A DNA stretch of 64,000 nt from Cannabis sativa (lineage: Eukaryota; Streptophyta; Magnoliopsida; Rosales; Cannabaceae): positions 78,235,580-78,299,579 of the forward strand of contig NC_083610.1 in NCBI RefSeq assembly GCF_029168945.1, written 5' to 3'. The translations under genes and the position numbers were made by a program. The stretch's first letter is position 1; each line of letters starts with the position of its first letter. The notes beneath the pieces are model-generated. The model saw only the letters and a program-made list of their open reading frames with translations, was not told the DNA's origin and searched no databases. Shown piece by piece: positions 60,205 to 64,000 of the stretch.

Positions 60205-61571
60205 TTGGCAGGGCATACATTGGGGTAAAAATCTCCTTGTGGTAGGTTTGTATTGGAAAATTGGAGAGAGAAGATCAGTTAAGTGGGATTCAGATCCATG
60301 AATCCAAGGACATAATATTTTTCTTCCTTTTCGGTATACCAAGCCTTTGAATGGAGTGGTAGCAAACTTAATAACTGCAAAAAGGCAATGGAACATATCT
60401 CTACTACACTAATTTTTTCCCCTCTTGATGTGGACAGAATTTTGACAGTGCCACTTAGTTATTTCAACTCTAATGACACGCTCATTTGGCATCATTGTCA
60501 CTCTGGTTTTTATACTATACAAATTGGTTACCACCTTGCCACATCTCTCGACGAAATTGATATGACTTCAAGCTCAAACTCAACCTCTTCATGGTAGAAA
60601 TTCTTCAAGTCTCTCCAAGTACCGCTAAAAGTGAAAATTTTTGCCTGACGAGTCATCCACGATGCCTTACCTGTTGCTACTTCTTTAGTTAGAAGGAAAA
60701 ACATTACGAACTCAACATGCTCTGTTTTCCGTCAAGCTTTGAAAACAATTGGCCATGCCCTCTTTAGCTATAAATATGCTCGAAAAGTTTAGAGGTTTTC
60801 AAACTTGATGTTCGATTGGCAAGCATGTTCCTCAATGCAAAAGGGTGATTAGTTATTCCATCTAACCTCTATATATTCAAAATCTGAGATGGAACAAATC
60901 TTTTGCACACTATGGTCGATTTGGACTGGGAGAAAGAAAGTTGTTCATGGTCAAAGTGCTAAAACCGACTAAGGATCTTGCCTCCTTTGCCTCTGCCTAC
61001 CTTCAAAATTACCGCTCAGCCAATCTCAAGTATCACGTTGTTGCCACCATTGCTCCATCACAACCAGCAACACATGTTCCTGATCCAGTACCATGGAAGC
61101 CGCCACTTGCTGGTGCATTTAAGATGAACATTGATGTTGCAGTAGATGTAAAGAAAAATATTATTGGTGTTAGAGCTATAGTTTGGGACACAAACATATA
61201 TGTTACTGCTGCTCTCTCCATGCCGATCATAGGCAACTTCTCATCTCATGAAATGGAGGCCAAAGCGCTATTCCATAGCTTAAACTGGGTTTTATAACAG
61301 CAGTTGCCGATTTCACATGGAGAGACAGACGCACTGATGGTTTCTAATGCTTTGAGAGCTTCCTTCAATGCAATCTCTTCTTTTTTATGATTTGATTGTA
61401 GATGTTTCTTGTCTTTTATCATTTTTTCCTAATGTAACTACTTCTCATGTTAAACGTACAATCAATATGGCTGCTCACGGTTTGGCTAAGTTTGCATTAG
61501 GGGTGGACGAGACTTGTTTTTGGTTGGAAAATATCACTTTACCTATTTACTATGTTATTGTAAATGACTAA
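60205..61571 (+). pseudogene. LINE ORF2 C-terminus (zf-RVT and RNase H), decayed
   Basis: Text before and through 60388-60597 ([33 protein letters not shown]) matches the region before zf-RVT in plant LINEs. 60900-61297 holds the linker and RNase H start (MNIDVAVDVKKN, HEMEAKALFHSLNWVL). 61368-61571 is the RNase H end (HVKRTINMAAHGLAKFALG, then a TAA). Multiple stops and shifts (near 60596, 60650, 60790, 60850 and 61298) separate them. Confidence 0.78.
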
Positions 61572-61594
61572 CCCTTTTAATTTATAATAACAAG

Positions 61595-62160
61595 TAAGCC
61601 TGTACATAAACTTTTGTAAACCGCCCAAACCAAACCAAGATAATCCGAAAAAAATTACAAACTGAAAAACCCGACGAAAATATAACTCGCCCAATCTTTA
61701 TATTGGGTGGGTTAAAAATAATACCAACCTGCCCAATCAACCCGAACTAACCCGACCAACCCGATTAAGAAGGTTTTTTTTATATATATTTATATGTTTT
61801 TATTATATATATTTATATATCATATAATTTATATGACTATTTAAAAAATATAAAGTTCAAACTAATATATTTTTTTTTATTGTGGTTGATTTGAACTTTA
61901 AATTCATTTTATATATATATTTGTCTCATTATTACAATTAACTAAAATATAATAATTGAATGTAAAAATTAAAAAAAAAATATTAAAATAATATTAGTGG
62001 TCGGTTTGGACGTGTTAACCCGACCAAACCGACCAATTTCATTGGGCGGGTTACTATTTTCTTTTTTCTTGATTGGACGGGTTGCACTTAGATTTTTGTA
62101 ACCCGATCTTTACATTGGGTTGAACAAAATATACCATAAACCGACCAACGTACACCCCTA
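61595..62160. mobile_element. hAT-type non-autonomous element with exact 8-bp TSD
   Basis: 566 bp. The left end is TAAGCCTGTACATAAAC and the reverse complement of the right end is TAGGGGTGTACGTTGG, an imperfect terminal inverted repeat. Exact TSD ATAACAAG at 61587-61594 and 62161-62168. The subterminal parts are rich in AACCCG, CCAACC and GGGTTG words in both orientations, and the interior is AT-rich. It sits in the 3' UTR of the LINE remnant. Confidence 0.82.
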
Positions 62161-62206
62161 ATAACAAGTACTTTCTTCAAAAAAAAAATTCTTTACATTA
62201 TTTAAA

Positions 62207-62606
62207 AGTTATATGTTTTTAATATTTTTGTAGAGTTTATATATAAGATATTCATCTTACAAATTGTGATCCATACAAAATTGTACCATTAATTTCTAAA
62301 AAAATTACACAAAATACTTAAATTGCATTTTATTTTTTGTATTTTTATAGATTTTTCTTTCTACATTTTCAGGGACTGTTATTTTTCTTAAAAAAAAAAC
62401 ATTATTTTTATGTTGTTATAACATTATATTATGTTTTTACAACATAAAAACAACATTTTTTTTAAAACAACCAAAAAATAATAATTTGCATTTTTGTAAA
62501 AAAATAATAATTCGTAGAAAAATAAAAAATACTTTTTGTCATTTTTGAGTATTTATAAAATAATCTTTTTCTTTCAAGCCATTAAAAATGATTACCAAAC
62601 TACATT
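62207..62606. other. AT-rich spacer
   Basis: No gene, repeat boundary or RNA seen. Confidence 0.6.
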
Positions 62607-63076
62607 CGTAGAAGGAAAATGCTTACGGCTTTAGAATTGTGGCTTGTAATTTGTTGGGCCATCTTGTTGATCTAATAGCTAAATATCATGGGGGCAATTA
62701 TCCAGCGGAGGTGGTTGAAGCTCTTGGTGTTAAGGAGGCACTTAGCTGGTTAAAAGATAAGGAATGGAATCAAGTTGAAGTAGAGACTGATAGCATGGTA
62801 ACAGTCCAAGCAATCTTTAGTAATCAACACATGACTTCTGTTTTTGGTTTGATTGTTAATGATTGTAAAAGTTTATTATCAGTTTTAAATAATGTAAGTG
62901 TTCGTTTTATTAGACGATCAGCAAACCGAGTTGTTCACTTTGTTGCCAGGCGCTCTCGGTTTTTCTCTGATTGTAGCATTCATGGGAATGTTGTTCCTAA
63001 TGAGCTTCATGCTCTTTTGTATGATGAATGCTAAAGTTCAATGAAGTTGATATTTCATTTTCAAAAAAAAAAAAAA
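62607..63076 (+). mobile_element. Short 5'-truncated LINE, RNase H only
   Basis: It carries an open RNase H C-terminal half (about 62630-63034): PAEVVEALGVKEALSWLKD, VEVETDSMVTVQAI, VRFIRRSANRVVHFVARRS. The stop is at 63032-63034, with a poly(A) tail at about 63063-63076. A likely 10-bp TSD AAACTACATT lies at 62597-62606 and 63074-63083. It is related to, but not a recent copy of, the fragment at 9363. Confidence 0.75.
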
Positions 63077-63353
63077 ACTACATTACAACATTGTAAAGTG
63101 AAACTTGCATCGTTTCATTCTTTCTTTACCGTTGACTAATAGTGTAGCATTAAAATATGTTTATGTGATCGTGTTATTTATAGTTCAAATAGGAACTTAA
63201 GTCGGGCTTCGAGCAATATTGCTAAACATATATTATTTTTGTGTATATATATATAAATATATGTTGTATTGATTGAGTGGTATAATATAAAATATAACAT
63301 TGAGATGTTTGAATTATAAAAGAAAAAGGAAAAAAAAAAAGCTCCTTTTAGTG

Positions 63354-63655
63354 CACAATATAATTTTTTTGTGACTAAATGTGATTTTTAGTCACAACAA
63401 ATTAGTCACAATAAAAAATTACTTGTGACTAAAATATAGTATTTAAATACTAGATGTCACTAATTTAATTTTAATTAGGACAACTATTGTGACTAAAAAT
63501 AAATATAGTCACAACAAACTATAATTTTTGTGACCAATATATTTAACCACGGGTCTTTAAGTAATAACATAGAAACGATAATTTATAATTACTCACTACT
63601 TTTTTATTGTTTGTCGCAAGTTATGTTGTGACTAAAAGTAAAAAAATTTATAGTG
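63354..63655. mobile_element. CACTA-like miniature element
   Basis: About 302 bp rich in TGTGACTAAA, TTTTAGTCAC and GTCACAA words in both orientations, a subterminal-repeat style seen in plant CACTA elements. The right end finishes ...TTTATAGTG, whose complement CACTATAAATTTTTTTAC resembles a CACTA terminus. The left end, CACAATATAATTTTTTTGTG, is a degraded partner. No matching 3-bp TSD. Confidence 0.5.
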
Positions 63656-64000
63656 AGAATAGAATTTAGAAATAAATTTTAGTATTTTTGTAATATATAG
63701 AAAGATGTGGTTATTTTTTTACAAATAAAGAAAAGATGGAATTAACATAGTAACTGCATGTGTTTTTAAAATTAAATAGAAGCAAAAAAGAACAGCTCAA
63801 CTAATTTTAGAAAAGAAAAAGAAACAATTACAAAAATAATTTAAGTACTGTTATTTATGAAATTTTTGACATTTTGTTTGTGGTGTTCTTAGAATTCTTT
63901 CTCCACATAGGTGACTTTAAGAGGGTGGATGTATTAATAAACAAACCATAACTTTTTTTTTCTTCTCAAATAAGTCTCTACTTAGTAAATTTATAAATAA
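63656..64000. other. AT-rich DNA to the window edge
   Basis: Nothing recognised in this stretch. Confidence 0.6.

Larger units (their letters stand above)
60190..62188 (+). mobile_element. 5'-truncated LINE, host of a hAT-type element
   Basis: ORF2 C-terminal sequence from about 60205, then a 3' UTR interrupted by a hAT-type element (61595-62160). The poly(A) tail is at about 62180-62188. Imperfect TSD TTCTTCATTATTTAAA (60174-60189) against TTCTTTACATTATTTAAA (62189-62206), differing by a 2-base indel. Confidence 0.72.

Overview
This window is AT-rich nuclear DNA from a plant, most likely a eudicot. The signs are GT-AG introns in a STUNTED-type receptor-like cytoplasmic kinase gene, Tekay/Del-type Ty3-gypsy chromoviruses primed by initiator tRNA-Met, copia-type solo LTRs, plant LINEs with a C-terminal RNase H, and hAT, Mutator-like and CACTA-like miniature elements. 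The species cannot be fixed from the sequence. The Cannabaceae or a related Rosales family would be a guess only. No tRNA, rRNA, CRISPR or prokaryotic feature was seen.

Layout. 1-1321 is the 3' part of a Tekay LTR. 1322-2918 is AT-rich and holds a cluster of four CACGTG boxes. 2919-8781 is a nearly full-length minus-strand LINE with an exact 18-bp target-site duplication (TSD). 9.3-14.3 kb holds a 5'-truncated LINE, LTR-like debris, a hAT-type miniature element and a decayed copia-like LTR with a large GA microsatellite. 14344-15217 is a foldback Mutator-like element with a perfect 9-bp TSD. 15.2-19.8 kb is AT-rich with small inverted-repeat elements. 20056-23497 is the only intact host gene: a ten-exon kinase with an N-terminal universal-stress-protein (USP) domain, bracketed by two inverted copies of one 0.4-kb repeat. 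24-30 kb is AT-rich with one probable Athila/Tat-like LTR.

30.3-59.4 kb is one large nest. A minus-strand LINE ORF1 was split by a plus-strand copia LTR (30824-32154 plus 57673-58186). That LTR was split by Tekay element A (32155-57672). Element A then received two minus-strand copia solo LTRs, a rearranged tandem Tekay element B, a B solo LTR and an A-like solo LTR. Most joints are marked by 5-bp TSDs. 59.4-64 kb holds two more LINE remnants, a second hAT-type element with an exact 8-bp TSD and a CACTA-like element.

How it works together. Apart from the kinase gene, the window is made of selfish elements at different stages of decay. The most intact coding regions are ORF1 of the 2.9-8.8 kb LINE and the 900-codon gag-RT frame of Tekay B. 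Neither element is autonomous as read, because both downstream polyproteins carry stops or frameshifts. I found no convincing new defence, metabolic or regulatory system. The most informative signals are structural: the nest, the shared-LTR tandem array, a templated junction, a U5 hairpin with compensatory changes, and the foldback element.
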